Source of the DNA: Rhodocollybia butyracea
Lineage: Eukaryota; Basidiomycota; Agaricomycetes; Agaricales; Omphalotaceae
Direction: 5' to 3'
Assembly (NCBI GenBank): GCA_015501585.1
Contig: JADNRY010000126.1
Location: forward strand, 115,469 to 179,468
DNA: 64,000 nt
Shown: positions 51,432 to 64,000 of the stretch, piece by piece
How the letters are laid out: every line of letters starts with the position of its first letter
Position numbering within the stretch: the stretch's first letter is position 1
Made by a program: the position numbers and the translations under genes
The notes under the pieces: model-generated
Databases searched by the model: none
The model's input: the letters and a program-made list of their open reading frames with translations, nothing else
What the model was told of the DNA's origin: nothing

Positions 51432-53496
51432 ATGAGTGTCGTGATTGCTCCGCACCTATCACCCAGCTTTGGTAGTTTGAATTTTGGGGATCATCATGGT
51501 GAGTATTAAGGCTGTTGTTACTTGGCTATCCTATTCATATTTCCTACAGGGTTAGAGGCTATACCTGTACTAAGTACAGGTTTAAGTGCTTCAATACTTC
51601 ATGTCACTGGCACAAACATCCCACCAGCCTCAGTTAAGTCTGTGGAATGGGTGCCAAAAAAGCTTGATGAAGATGAGCTAACGGAAATCACCAATATGTT
51701 CGAGAAAGGTCGTACTACTCCCCCGGCCCCAAAACCTCAATCTAGTGTTGATACCAGGGTTTACTTGACCTCCAAGAGCAACCAACAGACTCATCGTTTC
51801 TTCTCTCGAGACCTTGCTGTACTGCCCTTATCTCAAACTTCTTTATCCAATGTGGCGCCTGCAGCTTCATTTGATGGAGGACCTCTAAACATTTACCCGG
51901 TCCCCCCCAACAGCGGTCATCATCATGTTCCCCCGGTTTCAATTGGACGCCCGCTGAACTTCCCTATCACTGACAGCGAAATTGTCAAGCGCCCACGCGA
52001 ACGTCCACCTCCCGCGTACTCTACTGGGCATCCTAGAAAAAATCTCAGTATAACTGTCACACGACCCGTCGGAAAGCAAAAGAAAACGTCGATCTTCCCG
52101 CTCGATCAAAGTTCTCCGGCATCTAGTGGTTCGAACCCGCCTCTCGCCGGTACAGACCTTTCCAATGCCAAAGATTGCGAACCCTCTAGTGGTTCGAATA
52201 CCACCGGCATGAGCCTCGTTGGAGCCCTCTCTTCAGCATTCTCCGAGAATGCTGCCCAGAATTCTTCCTACGAGGTTCATAGTGCGCCGCACAGTCTCGT
52301 CGGTGCAATGACCTCCGCGTTCTCGGGTAACGTCCCCGAGAACTTCTACAGCGATAACGATCTCGGTGCAGAGTCACCCGAGTCTGATTCTGATCCTCAG
52401 ATCACCGAACGGCATTTTCATAAACGTCGCCAGGCGTTCAAGCCAGTTCCTCAGATTATCTCCCCGGAAAAATCACAGCTCCGTTCCAGACACACACCCA
52501 AAGGACCGTATCTTATTCCCTCAGAGCAAATACTGGAAAGGCACCTGGCTGTTGAAAAGTTACTTGCCCTCCCTCTACTGGGTACTTCCGTTGCTCGTGA
52601 AAACGCAAAGGAATACCTGGATATCGATGAGGAGGTATTGCTGGACCGTAAGTCTGGTGCGGAGGTCCATAAGTTGCAGAGGCGACAAGTGGACTTGGAG
52701 GCACGGCGGAGTATCTGGAAGAATAACCTGAGGTTCGTTATGAAGCAACGCAGTGCTTCTACTAGCACCCAATCGGGCCCTTTCCGGCAATACCATACTA
52801 GCTCGCTTGCATCTTCTACAACCTACCTCCAGCGCGTTCAAAGTGAGTGCGGGGAAGCCGCACTAGACGGGATCATGGCGAACTACCAAGCTGGGAAACA
52901 AACTTAAAACCTAGAAAGGTTTGTGCGTGTTCAGTCCATTGCAAGCAAGTGCTCATTTCTTTTGTGAATATAGTATCGGCGTGAAGTAGACGCGGTGCCC
53001 TCTGAAGCCGAGTCTGAGGAGAAGCATTCCGGTCCGACAAAACGCTCGCACTCCCATGAGATCCATCCTCGCAAGAAAGTAAAATTTTCCAATTCTGATC
53101 CTCGCACCTGCACAAGTAACGCAATCAACCATCAATTCAATGCGGTTCTCTGTGCCGAACTGTTACAGAAACTCGTCAAAGGAAAAGTGCGAATAACCGG
53201 GCAGGTAATTGAGTTCATACTTTCATTGTACGATCAAACTCACAATAAACTCTTTGCAGGAACTTGAACAGATTGCATTGTTCCTGGAAGACCCGTTGCT
53301 TGAGCGGGTAATGAAGGCATCGCCAAATAGAGACGTCGACATCGAGTATGATAAGGCTTGTGATTCCATCTGGCATGTGCTCCAGCGAATTGCACAATCT
53401 CCTCCCGACACCTTGGGAATTCCTGAAGACGTGGAACGTGTATTGAAGTGGCAGGCTGAGAAAATTGTGAGGAACGTGAAACTAGTACAAGCATAA
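51432..53496 (+). CDS. Four-exon gene, unknown nuclear-type protein
   Basis: Exons 51432-51498, 51550-52918, 52974-53204 and 53260-53496; introns of 51, 55 and 55 nt with GTGAGT, GTTTGT and GTAATT donors. Start ATG at 51432 (MSVVIAPHLSPSFGSLNFGD) is supported by the in-phase first intron. The protein is about 640 residues, Ser/Pro-rich and probably disordered, with two repeats SLVGALSSAFSENAAQ and SLVGAMTSAFSGNVPE, a basic cluster HPRKKVKF and a helical C-terminus (LLERVMKASPNRDVDI). A TAA at 52905 and a one-base phase error separate exon 2 from exons 3-4, which are coding-like, so a frameshift or sequence error is likely near 52850-52905. Not recognised. Confidence 0.7.
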
Positions 53497-56491
53497 GTAC
53501 GATGGTTTCTTTCCTCGACTATGCCTTTCTAAAATGTTCGTAGACTCCTAACGCAGGACTGAGTTGGCCGAAGGCACGGTAAATGAAGTCGGGGATCACT
53601 GTAGATGTAATAAAGATCAGGATAGCAAAAGGCAAAAGCGGAAGTAGAACGTGCGTTGAATAACAGAATCGTCCCTCCAATCTTTATACAATTTCATCCC
53701 TCGCCCGAGATCCATATCCTGCGTCGAGATCGCCGAAAAACTCCAATCAAACCCTTCCGCTACGTTATATTGAGATCATTACCGGATGAGTTTTGGATTG
53801 CAAAGATGGGAGGACACGAAGCCGAGAACGGAAAAGGAAGGCCGTGGAATTTCGTGGTACCTCGGTGTCGAAAAAATCGCCAAGAATTAGCAATATGAAC
53901 TGTCGGGGAAGGCAATATTCGTAAAAACGAAATAGAACTCCTTCCTTCCGTTTGTACATGATGAGTTCGTCCATGCGGGGTCGAGAGGATAGTAATGCGC
54001 GCGCGGGATCAAGATGCAGCCCCGTAGACGAGGATCTTGGAGCCTAGACAACCGAGCTGGACTATCACGAAGTTTGAATATCAGCTGATATTAGTGAGAG
54101 CGCACGGAAAATGGGTTATGTATAGTATACAAGTATGGATACTAAGGACAAGCAACGATGGTCAAAGCCGTATGAGACATTCGAAGGGTAACTGCGTTCG
54201 TTCGCTTGGGCCAATTCTGGCAGTCGAGTGCAAAGAGCGGACGTGGAGATCCGTAGCAGACCAGGAGAGATCGCTTATTTTTTGCTTATAGAAAAGACAA
54301 CGACCGCAGACGCGCCGCGCGTAGCGAGTAAAGAAATAAGATGAAAAGATAAAATACTCACCTTCGCAATGCATTCGCGTCTCTACATCATAGACAACAG
54401 CGGACACTCGAAAAGATTGGCTCGTTGACACCTCGAAAGGGGAAAAAAAATTTACCTGGACTGATGAAAGAAGTGACGTAATGATGTCAATGACGAAATG
54501 CTCGAAACGAGTTCCTCAACCAGTATAACAGCTGGGATACGCGATCCCCGACACCATCTAACAGAGTGGATGATCTGAAGCATGTATAGTACAAACTTGT
54601 TCAAGGAATCGTCACGGTGGTGTCGGTGTCGGTGTCGGTGTCGGTCCGGATGCTGCCGCCAGTTGAGTACCGTCTCATCCCGGCCCAGGCCCCATACCAG
54701 TACCTTGATATACTTCAAATAAAATGACTATCAATGAGACAGCAATGTAACTCCACTTCAGAGTAACTCTGGAGAGAGTAGTTAATGTAACTTCTATGTA
54801 CAGTCCAGGCACGTTTGGGAATTGGTAGGGTAGAAATGGAAAGTGTGAAGCGGAGACGTGGAATTAGCATAATGCATAGACTGGCCTCGAGGACTTGAAA
54901 TGGATGTGGGAGCTCTTCGAGGCTGCGATCCCGAGCTTGTTCACGTGGCCAAAGTCGGACGGTGAAAACGGAACCAGGAAGGGCGGCTTGATAAACAAGA
55001 TGAGGTGAAGAGTTGCCCAGGAAGATAGATGCTTGAGCTGGTCGCAGTTACGAGTCCAGTCTCTCTACGGAGCTTACACAAAGTTCTAACGCCACTGCCA
55101 TCCCCCAAAAAAACATATGATTCGCAGATATAAACCGGCGACTTCAGGGCTCAATTTTTATACAGATGATAAGTTTCAAAGACCTGTCACATGAAGTTAA
55201 TGATGCGCAAACAGTAGGGGTACATCAAAACAGAACCGGTCCATCGCGAACTTCCATACCGCCACAGATGAACGAGAAAAGATTAGACTAGGGAGGCACG
55301 TTATCCGGAATGGGAATACCCGCCGCTTTTTAACAGTATTAGCGCGGAGTATTGTATGGTGGGGCAGCATTGTTGGGATTCGCTGTAAATTCAATAGATA
55401 TAATAGAGGTCAGAACGGTGAGCAGTGAAACCCCTTCACATGATGTACACCCATGTTGCCCAGATATTCCGAATCTACCAAAGCTATACCGTCCGGTAAG
55501 GACAGAGAGATTGGCAGGAAGTGAAGACACGAAATAAGAGGTGGGACAGGTAACGGATCTGAATTCAGATTGACATCAAAGGACATGTAAAACGACGAGG
55601 TGTCATGGCATCATTCCCTTCATCCTTGAGTCTGGGACCTGGCTGTTTGGTGCAGATTTGGTTCCCTTGCGACGAGGAAGAAGCTTCCGGGAGCCAAGAC
55701 ACGAAGGCAGGCTGTTTAGACTCTCGGTAACATGGCGGGCGTCGGGAAATAGTCCCCTGTTACTGGGCAGCGAGGAAAGTCTTTAGAATAAAGTCATGAC
55801 TGCTTCTGGCAAGGGTGTGTAGATTTAAAAACTTGTATATCATGATGACTTTCAGCTATAAGAGCTTCCATGGCAAGTCCCATACTTTGACCTTAAGGGC
55901 TCCAGAGACCCCCCTCCCCTCTTCTCATGATGTGACCGAGCTGCCCGAGTCATACCCCTTGACTGCTTCCAGTGCTCGGCCAGTGTCTCCGCCCCAGCAT
56001 TACAACAGGCGTGATCATACTACCCACCTTGTTTTCTCATCCTGTTCACTTATTCGAAGATCAAATATAACACGTACCTAAGTTACCCTGAAGAATGGTG
56101 ATGTTTCGCTGGCAAGAGGATGCTTTTTGGATACCTTCAATTTTTCTCAACAAGAAAAGAGAGTGAGAATCGGAGGATGAGTCCTCAGTAGGGGTAAGGA
56201 GTAGGCACAACTTACAAGACAAAGGATACTGTACTGTTTCGACCAAGTGTTCACTCACGGGTCACTTTGGCGTGAAATGAACTGTTCACATCACGCACTT
56301 GCCACTCACGCGTCACTTTCACTTGTGAACACCGTGACGACCAGGTTAAAAATTTGTAAAATTTGTAAAATTGCCCAAAGTCGCTCTCGTGGTCCATGGA
56401 CTGCATTATGGGCATATAGTTATACTTATATTTACTGGGTACATGATTACATTCAAGGTTATATGCAGATTCCTTCACATCATATTCCGAC
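53497..56491. other. Intergenic region without a recognised gene
   Basis: No ORF with support on either strand. It holds a (GTCGGT)4-like hexanucleotide repeat at 54620-54645 and, at 56248-56330, an inverted pair GTGTTCAC..GTGAACAC enclosing two CACTCACG-GTCACTTT units that may be a tiny MITE. The sequence looks single-copy compared with the rest of the window. Confidence 0.5.
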
Positions 56492-59400
56492 TCATTCTCT
56501 AGTGTCCCTTATTATACTTTCATTCTTCTGCCTGAAGTCCTTGCATGCTCGAACGAGTTCTGGTGCACTGGATTCTTCAGCCGATTTTTGAACTGTATAA
56601 ACCAAATTAACATTGGAACACTGTTATAATTGACGAAACACTTACTCATGTCCAATGTCTCAGGTTGGATGAACAAATATTTGGTGGTAATCAAATATCC
56701 AAGTTTTCTCTTTAGCGGCTCACTGCCCCATTGATCAGCCACTGGTAGCAGCTCCAGTAAGGCTGCCAAAAGCTTCATGGCATCGTCACTCTCGTTTGAT
56801 CGTTCATCCTTGATGTCTCCAGTATAGAGAAGATCTGTGAATTTGGGAGGGATAAATTATCAGCCATTAGTGCTTATCGCATAAGTAGCCCATTTTGCTC
56901 ACCAAGAAATGCGCAGGCACCAAAATAAGTACCCGGAAATGAGTATACTCTGTTTGAAATCTCACTATAGCCTCCAGTCAGTCCATCTTCAATGTGTGGA
57001 ACATTTGCTGCGAGGAATGCAGCATGTGCTGTGAGACGACCTTCATCAATAATCTCATCGTCTTCTGGAAATTTGGGTTCCAAACTGATGTCCAGTAGCT
57101 TGCCCCTGGCACGAAGGCTCTCAAACCTCTTATCACCCAGCGTTGATTCATCGTCATGGGTCACATCAACACGTTTGCGAACCCCCGCTGCAAGCAAGAG
57201 CTCTCGAAATTCAATCAAGGCCGATTGAATTTTAAAGCAGCGCTGCGAGTCGTATGTGAGATTGAGCACAAGTTCATTCGCAGAACGCCACTGCCAAGGC
57301 TCCAAATATGATGCCATGTTTTCCACATTCAAAAAGATGGGAAGGTCCTGGTATTCCTGAAGCTCCCATTTAGCATCCATTCGATGATCCTGGAGCCAAG
57401 TATATGTTGCCTTCAGGTCCCTGACAAGAGTACGGTCATGTGGATGATCTCGAGCTACCTCAGTAGCAAGAACTACAAGATGAGCAACCTAAGATTTCTC
57501 AATCAGATTAGATTAGGGACAGATTGATATATAGATATGTACCACTTCTTGCGCTGTAGGAACACCGACTTCCGGATAGACTGCGATAAGATTTCGTGTG
57601 GGTTGGATGCTAAATTGTGCCCGTTGCGTCCAGATAATTGATTGGTACTCATCAAGGAACAGTTCGTTGAGTGAAACCACATCAGGATATTGCTTGGTAA
57701 AATATGGGGTAGGATCATATGCGATGTCTCGCAATGCAACTGTGCCGCGTGGGATGAAATGAATATTATCCAAGGCTTTCCAAAGATGTTTTTTAGTCAT
57801 GAACTGCGGCGGAAGATTGTTGTTGTAGTGCCCGTACACAACCGCAGCTCTAGCAACAATGTTTTCATTCTGTTGCAAATCCTGGTCATTGTGTATCGCC
57901 TGTGCACACTGGCGAAAGATGGTGAAGTCCACCACTGTCTTCAGGTCAAGAGAACGCTGGAATTCCCGGAAGTTAGGATGTATGAACATTTCATTCTGAG
58001 AGTAGTGAAATGCTGCACTGAAAAGCTCGTTCTTCACAAAAAGGTCACCAGGCGAACGCAAACGTAGTTGTCCATCGGGTACCTTCAAGTTTTCGCCTTC
58101 ACCTCTGATGAGTTCTCTCAGGAGATATTTGTAGCTGTCAATATCTGCTTGTGAAATGGAGTATGGCAAGAGAAGCATCCTCTCTAGCTCCGCGTAAGAA
58201 GACTTGTTCCTACGATTATCCTGAAGTGCCAACCACAAGCTATGAAGTTCAATTGCGTATTGCGCAATCGAGCGTGAGGATTTAGGAAACGGCTGATTGT
58301 AGATAGTGTGATACCTGCTGGCAGTGGGTGAATATCATTCGCGCAAAGGCGTTGAAAGGTGCCATTTTTTGTTGCCTTCCACAACGGTAGACTGGCAAGA
58401 AAAACTAGGTGAGGCTTTGGCAGCTGGATGATCCCGTAGGTAATCTGTTTCACGATCCATAAAGCAAGCCATTCGGCCATAGAACTATCAAGTTCTGCGA
58501 ATAGACTTTCACCCTTTTGCAACAAGCATTGGAGGAATGTTTTGAACGTAAATTTCATGCTCTCATGCCCAGGGAGCATGGGGTGGGTTCGTACAACGCA
58601 ATACCCAGATCAGACATGATATTCCGTAGTAGATGTTGATGCTGTTGATCAACATCAATTAATCCACTGGATGGATCAGGAAGAACACTGCCTGAACGAC
58701 AGCTTGCCAATGAGACAAATTCATACTCTTTATAGGTTGAAAAAAGAGGATAACTTTCCAGGTGCTCCAGCTTCAAGTCTTCTGGAAGTTTTTTTACCCT
58801 GGAAATATATCCAAAAGCGCCTAATCCATCGGACAGTTTTGGGTGAATGGCAGGTGGTGCTACATGGATCCCCAACAATCCCCTTCATGAATGTCAGAAT
58901 TGCAACACTGTTGAACTCTTGAACATTATATGAGGGAGAAGATGTAAGAAGTCTCCGTGTTGTATCGCGAAAGTTACTTGAGAGAAATTGGGAAGGAGGG
59001 AAAAGGCCATCAGGGAATAAACCGCCACTGAAATTATATATGGGTGAATTGGACTCATTAAAATGGCGCAAAACAAAGTCCCGTGTGACAAGAAGGGGAA
59101 GAGTATGTCCGTCAGGTGATTTTCCTTCGATAAGATATGCAATAGTTGCATCCATCATGAAGATCACCTTGTCCTGCTGTTTCGCATCATCAAAAAGGTC
59201 CTGTAGGCGCTGACCGATGTCAGGCTCTCTCAAAACCGCAGAAAGCAACTCTACGGTGAGCACAGGAAGGGGATTGGCCGTATGCTTCTTTAAAAGAGGT
59301 ATAACAGTATCTGGCAATACAACATAGTTGGAGATTTTGAGAAATGAGAGGAGCTTGCGAACAGGCTCAGTCTCATTTGATGATATGATTGCATCCGATG

Positions 59401-62400
59401 GAGCGACGAGAGTACCAGTCGCTCCTGGAAGAATACCCGTATTGACCTTGGTCAAGGAAGCATAAAATGCCTTTAGGACAGTTTCTGAGATGATATCCTT
59501 TGATCTTCGAGGCCACCAATCTGTAACCTTCTGATGACGTGATTTGTTGGTAAAGAGGCTCTGCAGCGCACGGAAGTACAATAGAGGAATTTCTTTGGAC
59601 AGTAACCATGCGTTGTACCCAGACTGTACAACACGCCTATCACCGTCGTCCGGGGGGTCAAATCGAATGCCGCGACGATCGCTGGAGATAGAAAATGCAG
59701 CATTTATGTGGACTGGAAGAGAGATGAGCTCAGGGAGCTGTAATCCTGCAAATAAGCGTCCATCCCACTTTGGTTTTCGATAATCGTAATCTAGATCAAA
59801 CGCCAGTGAAATTTCGATCCCGTCCGTAGCTTTCAACTGCTGAACAACGCCGATGAACTCTGGTGGAACTTGTGACATAGGGATTGAACCTTTGATAATT
59901 AGCCATTTTTGTGATTCCTTCTCACTACTAAGGTCCTCATGGTGGACTTGAAGACATGATTCTTCGATACTGTCTTCTGCCAAACTGGGACTCTGGCTCC
60001 TTTGCCCTTTGATCTCCCAGTGTGAGACCAATTGGCCATTCCCAAGCCGTTCCAGTGCTGTAATGGTGCTCAATGGTGTAAAAAAGAGGGCAGTTCGCGC
60101 CAGAGTTTGATACGTCCCTCTAATTAGGGCACGGCAATTAGCAGGTGACATGGCGCTTGCAGGAAGCAACCGCCCTTTAGCGGTTCTCAATGGAAGCCGA
60201 ATCAAAGTCTAGTAGAAGCACTTCAACATGAAAAACAATTAGGGGGGAGATGCATGGAACATACTCCAGGATATGAGTCCATTGATGCTGAGAAACCAAA
60301 TAATCCATCCAGAGGCTCCAAATGACTTGCATATAGCCTAAGTATTCCAATCTTTGTTAGATAGGAAAAAAAAATGACCAAATAGATAATAGACCTGCGG
60401 AAGTCCTTCAATTTACGGAAAATTGAACGCCGTGGAATAGAGCCTTTCCGTTTTGGTAGATATCCAGCTGAGGGATCCAATATCATAATGTTCTCTCTTG
60501 ATATGATGAAGGCAATCTAGATCACATCAGCCAGTTTGACTCTAAGTACTACTAAGAGGATATGAAACTTACATCAGAGAACTGGTAGAAGGAGAGAGCA
60601 CCTAACCCAAATTTTCCAATTGTACCAGTCTTTTTTTGCTTTCCTCCTTCGCCAATATGTCGGATTCCTGCGAAGTCTTCCTGGGAGAACATTGAATCAT
60701 TGAACAAGATCATAGCAGGTCTCGACTGGAAAATTTCCATTTCTGGACACAGGATCCGAGTAGTTCCAAAGATCTGAGCATCAAGAAGAACCTGGAAGCA
60801 AGAAGCTCCTGCATCAATGGCATTGGCCAGAAACTCATTGAATGAGTATTCTATATCATAGTCACGAAGAACATTCTGAATGCGTGTGACCAGTGATTCG
60901 GCCATGTCATCATCATCAATGTCACTGTCTTCATCCAGTCGCAAGGAACTGAGGAACGGGACACCTAAGCCTGCAGCAACCATTTTGGAAATGGCTGGAT
61001 GGAGAGGTAAGAGCACTGAGCTGTCTTGTAGTGCAACACCTGTTGAAAGTTCACCAATGTCATCGTAGTAGACTTGAGTTAGCTTTGTTATGGAAGCTTC
61101 AGAGTCACCTGGGACAAGCACACATTCACGCTGAGAGGATGTGACTTCACTTCCATGTGATGACAATTCTGAAAGAAGCAACAGCCTCTCTTCTAAAGAA
61201 GTACTGGATTTATTGAGTGCTTCAACAAGAGCCTCTATAGTTGGCCTAAAAAAATGCTCAGATGAGCAACAGATGATATCACACACACACACAAGATTGT
61301 GGCCTCGAATACTCACCGTTTACTGCAGCCCATTTCCCTCAGAAAATTGACACAATCAAGATCACGCAGCTTGCTGGGTATGGGGAAAAATGTGGATCCA
61401 ATCCCCTGCTCAAAACTCAGGAGTATGTGCTGACTCAACATCAGCCTTGATTCCCTCGAAGTTCGTAGAGGAATCCAAGGGCAATGTTGAACCATGTTTT
61501 TCAGTGATTCGAGGTTTTGGGGAGTCACTATACCATCAGACTGCTGCTTTGATATGTACTTGATAAGATGAAGTAACCTGTCCGGATGGCCTGGATTGTT
61601 GGGGTAGTCAAATATGGCTTGGAACTGTTGCTCCAAAACATCAAAGCTTAGGGGCGAACTCCACCCTAGTGCACCACGGACATTTTCGGAGACATTGCAC
61701 AAGACTTTAGCAAGGACTAGATCAAATAGAAAATGCTCTCCCTCTTTTCCACTGCGGCAATGCTGTCTTGGAAGTAGTTCACTATAACTTGTAGTTGGAA
61801 TCCAACAAGGAATCCAAGATACTGACTCCTCTGTCCGCAGTATTTCGGTAAATGATGGATCCCACTGATCTGCCTCCGATAATAAACAGAGCAGAGCCCT
61901 TGCTTTGTCAAAACATGAAGGGTCAGCAAGGCTGTTGGATGAAATATATCCAATGCGCTCATGTACTAGCTTAGGCGAAAGCTTGGAACAATAGAAGTTG
62001 GCTGCCTTCATCATTGAACGAAAAACACCCTGAGAGTAAGGAGGTGATGGGAATCGACCTGGTTCTCCTAGGAATAAGTTGGCAAAAGTGGACGCTGGGT
62101 CAATGATATCAACAGGAGCAACTCTTCTTTGAATTCCTACTGTGGGAACGAAGTTCTGATGCTTCAACTTTTCTCGAGTCTCAGATGTCAGGTCAAATAA
62201 GCGTGGAACAATCCTTTGCATCAGTGCATCTTGAAGCTCCTGTGGCTGGATTGCAAGATTCTTGACAGTAAGGTCCATGATGTCCAATTCGGTCAATATG
62301 TGGGGCTGAGCATCAAAGAGCAGGGCAAGGATACGAGAGGACTTTGACATGTCAATAAAGGTTGCATTGGGAATCATGGGTAAAGGGAAGTTTTCATCAG

Positions 62401-64000
62401 GAATATTGATGTAAAGAAGTCGCCCGTTACCCAATACCAGGATTTAATTTGGTGACAGGTGAAGGGACCTTTGGGATACGAGTGGGAAATACTGGCAAGG
62501 AGCAGTAATTCATCATTTGTGCAGCGGTCAAGGTTGGTGTCTTGAATCTGAATGCACTGAATAAGGTGTTCCTGAGTACAAGACGACTGTCCCGTCCTGA
62601 ATACCACTTGGATCCATGAGTCCCACTAGTTCGGTGACATTTTGATGAGGACAATAGCTCCATGGGCCAACATGGTGCTCCAAGAAGTTACAGAGGGGTG
62701 TAAAAATGGAACACAGCCATTCTGAGCACTCACAAATTTTCCTGCTCAGTGAAAGAATGAATGCTTTATCTGACACTTTCCGGAATGTATCATCAAGCAT
62801 TGGGAGGAGGTGGAATGGGACAAAATTGTGAAAAACTCTTCGAATTATGAGCTCTATCGATCCAATCCGAAGCATGGAACCAGACAGAGGTAAACTTTTG
62901 TTACACCAGGATAGCCAGGTTGGAGTTTCAAGCTGATGAGGTATCCCTTCAGAATATCCGGACTCAATTCAGTGACATTGAGCACATCCCTAGTAGAGTC
63001 ACCTCAAAACATCACAAACTTTGGAGGTAAGGATGAAGTGCAATCATAGCCGGGTCACATGAAAGAGAATAGGTCTGCTTCCATAGAACCAGCCAACGTG
63101 TATCTCCGAGTCCTCAGCTATATGTTGGCTGCACAAGTGAAATGCGATCGGGCAGCCAGCAATTGGAATAAGAGGTAACCCAAGAACATAAGAAGGTGAA
63201 GCACAAATGAGGTATTCCAGAATGCGGTCCTTGCTACTGTCTTCAAGTTGTCTTAGCTTGTTAATTTGTAGACTAAAAATAAATCAAGCTGTGCACAAAA
63301 TATTCAAGCAAAACCAATCTCACCTCATGGTTGAGGTGGTCAAAGAGATTCTGAGCATTAAAGACTTTAAGCCACAATTTGGGCCTCTGGAACGCAGCAG
63401 CACGTTGAATCATAGTAAAGATGTGCGAGGGGGGAAAGACAACTGCTATCCCGCAAGTGATACGCATGCCTTAATTCCTCTTCAACTGATGCATCGGCCA
63501 CTAACGCGGGCTGATCAGGCCCTATAAAAACATTCCCATCTTCTGAGCGGAAATATGTGCATGCAGCACGTCAAAGCTTCTTCCCGACCAAAGGAGCAAA
63601 TCTCATTGGGCCTATACGGCAGTAGATGGGGGCCAAGCAGCCCAGATGTCCGTAACATGATCATCTTCTATGAGAATATGGAAAGAGCTGAAGCCCAGAT
63701 TTTGGGAATTAGACCTTCAAAGATCATCTGGTTCCAAGACACAAGCAGCCTTTTGAGAAGTATCAGTTCTTAGTTTCATGCAGTTCTATGCCAGATTGTA
63801 CAATGACTACCTTTCCCGAGATTCATTGTTGATACCAAGCTCTTCCGGGTTTCGGAGATTTTGTCGGTCAGACGTGAGAGCAAAAATCCCATGAATATGA
63901 AGAGGAGACCAGTAGAGATAGGGAGTGGAAGGAGAGTGAACAGGTGTCCCTGAATGTCCTGAGGGTCACCCCTGACCCATGAGTGGAATTGCCAATGCAA
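56492..64000 (-). pseudogene. Sacsin-like GHKL protein with C-terminal BTB domain (partial; single-base lesions)
   Basis: Runs off the right edge, so the N-terminus is missing. A first GHKL/sacsin unit ends at 64000-63800 (GHLFTLLPLPISTGL, then HIHGIFALTSDRQNLR after a one-base shift). A second ATPase domain is at 61245-60573: EYSFNEFLANAIDAGAS (Bergerat N box), MILFNDSMFSQEDFAGI, IGKFGLGALSFYQFSD. Then IMILDPSAGYLPK, TLIRLPLR, LPVHINAAFSISSDRRGIRF. The last exons (57488-56903, 56834-56646, 56592-56492) are clean and encode a BTB-like end: RLTAHAAFLAANVPHIEDGL, YSFPGTYFGACAFLDLLYTG, GYLITTKYLFIQPETLDM. One-base shifts occur near 62590, 62445, 58880, 58590 and 58340. A chaperone-type ATPase is likely. 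Confidence 0.75.

Noticed and set aside
52120..52200. tRNA B-box-like GGTTCGAA occurring twice
   Set aside because: Part of a coding repeat (SSGSNPP/SSGSNTT) in the 51.4-kb gene; no A box or cloverleaf.
53656..55600. Several ORFs of 60-90 codons on both strands
   Set aside because: No domain, no introns, overlapping in many frames; expected by chance in this GC-balanced region.
63207..63527. 106-codon ORF on the + strand
   Set aside because: Antisense to a sacsin-like coding segment that is readable on the - strand (VVFPPSHIFTMIQRAAAF).

Overview
The window is nuclear DNA of a filamentous basidiomycete, most likely an Agaricomycete. The evidence is: introns of about 40-65 nt with GTRNGT donors and YAG acceptors; Ty3/Gypsy elements with chromodomains, including disrupted copies; a Plavaka-type (CACTA-related) transposase; a Mutator-like (MULE) transposase beside an Ulp1-like protease; and a large sacsin-type GHKL gene ending in a BTB domain. 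No rRNA or tRNA genes and no CRISPR array were seen. About 50 kb of the 64 kb is mobile DNA, much of it nested.

Layout. 0.2-8.4 kb: a decayed Ty3/Gypsy element (Gypsy-1, + strand) that carries an internal inversion and is split by a 627-bp hAT-type MITE with an 8-bp target duplication. 8.8-9.9 kb: an unrecognised spliced remnant (- strand). 10.2-14.0 kb: the 3' half of a second Gypsy element (Gypsy-2) with an accessory ORF and a 256-bp LTR; its DNA is packed with short perfect hairpins. 14.3-15.3 kb: a three-exon gene (- strand) lying antisense next to a polypurine tract and a candidate 2.9-kb LTR (16.2-19.1 kb). That LTR holds a cluster of TGACTCA sites, a TATA box and an array of eight hairpins whose stems covary. 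19.2-21.1 kb: a diverged copy of a 1.84-kb solo-LTR-like repeat. 21.4-24.8 kb: nested hAT-like elements, LTR fragments, a minisatellite and MULE pieces. 24.8-27.25 kb: a MULE transposase and an Ulp1-like gene (- strand).

27.25-45.54 kb: one 18.3-kb Ty3/Gypsy element (Gypsy-A, - strand) with 320-bp LTRs and a 5-bp target duplication (GGCTG), inserted into the Ulp1-like gene, whose other half resumes at 45.55 kb. Gypsy-A contains Gag, protease, RT, RNase H, integrase and chromodomain regions plus a long accessory ORF (ORF3) in the env position. It is in turn interrupted by two intact 1842-bp repeats, one truncated copy of that repeat, a 573-bp CACTA-type foldback MITE and a 352-bp foldback element.

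46-51 kb: repeat-rich DNA and a Plavaka transposase fragment preceded by six copies of a 13-bp palindromic motif. 51.4-53.5 kb: an ordinary four-exon host-type gene of unknown function. 53.5-56.5 kb: no recognisable gene. 56.5-64 kb: a sacsin-like GHKL gene (- strand) with a C-terminal BTB domain, running off the right edge.

Single-base frameshifts recur even in the host-type genes, so some lesions may be consensus errors rather than real mutations. The most unusual signals are structural: the covarying hairpin array, the hairpin-saturated Gypsy-2 family, and the hairpin clusters of four in Gypsy-A.
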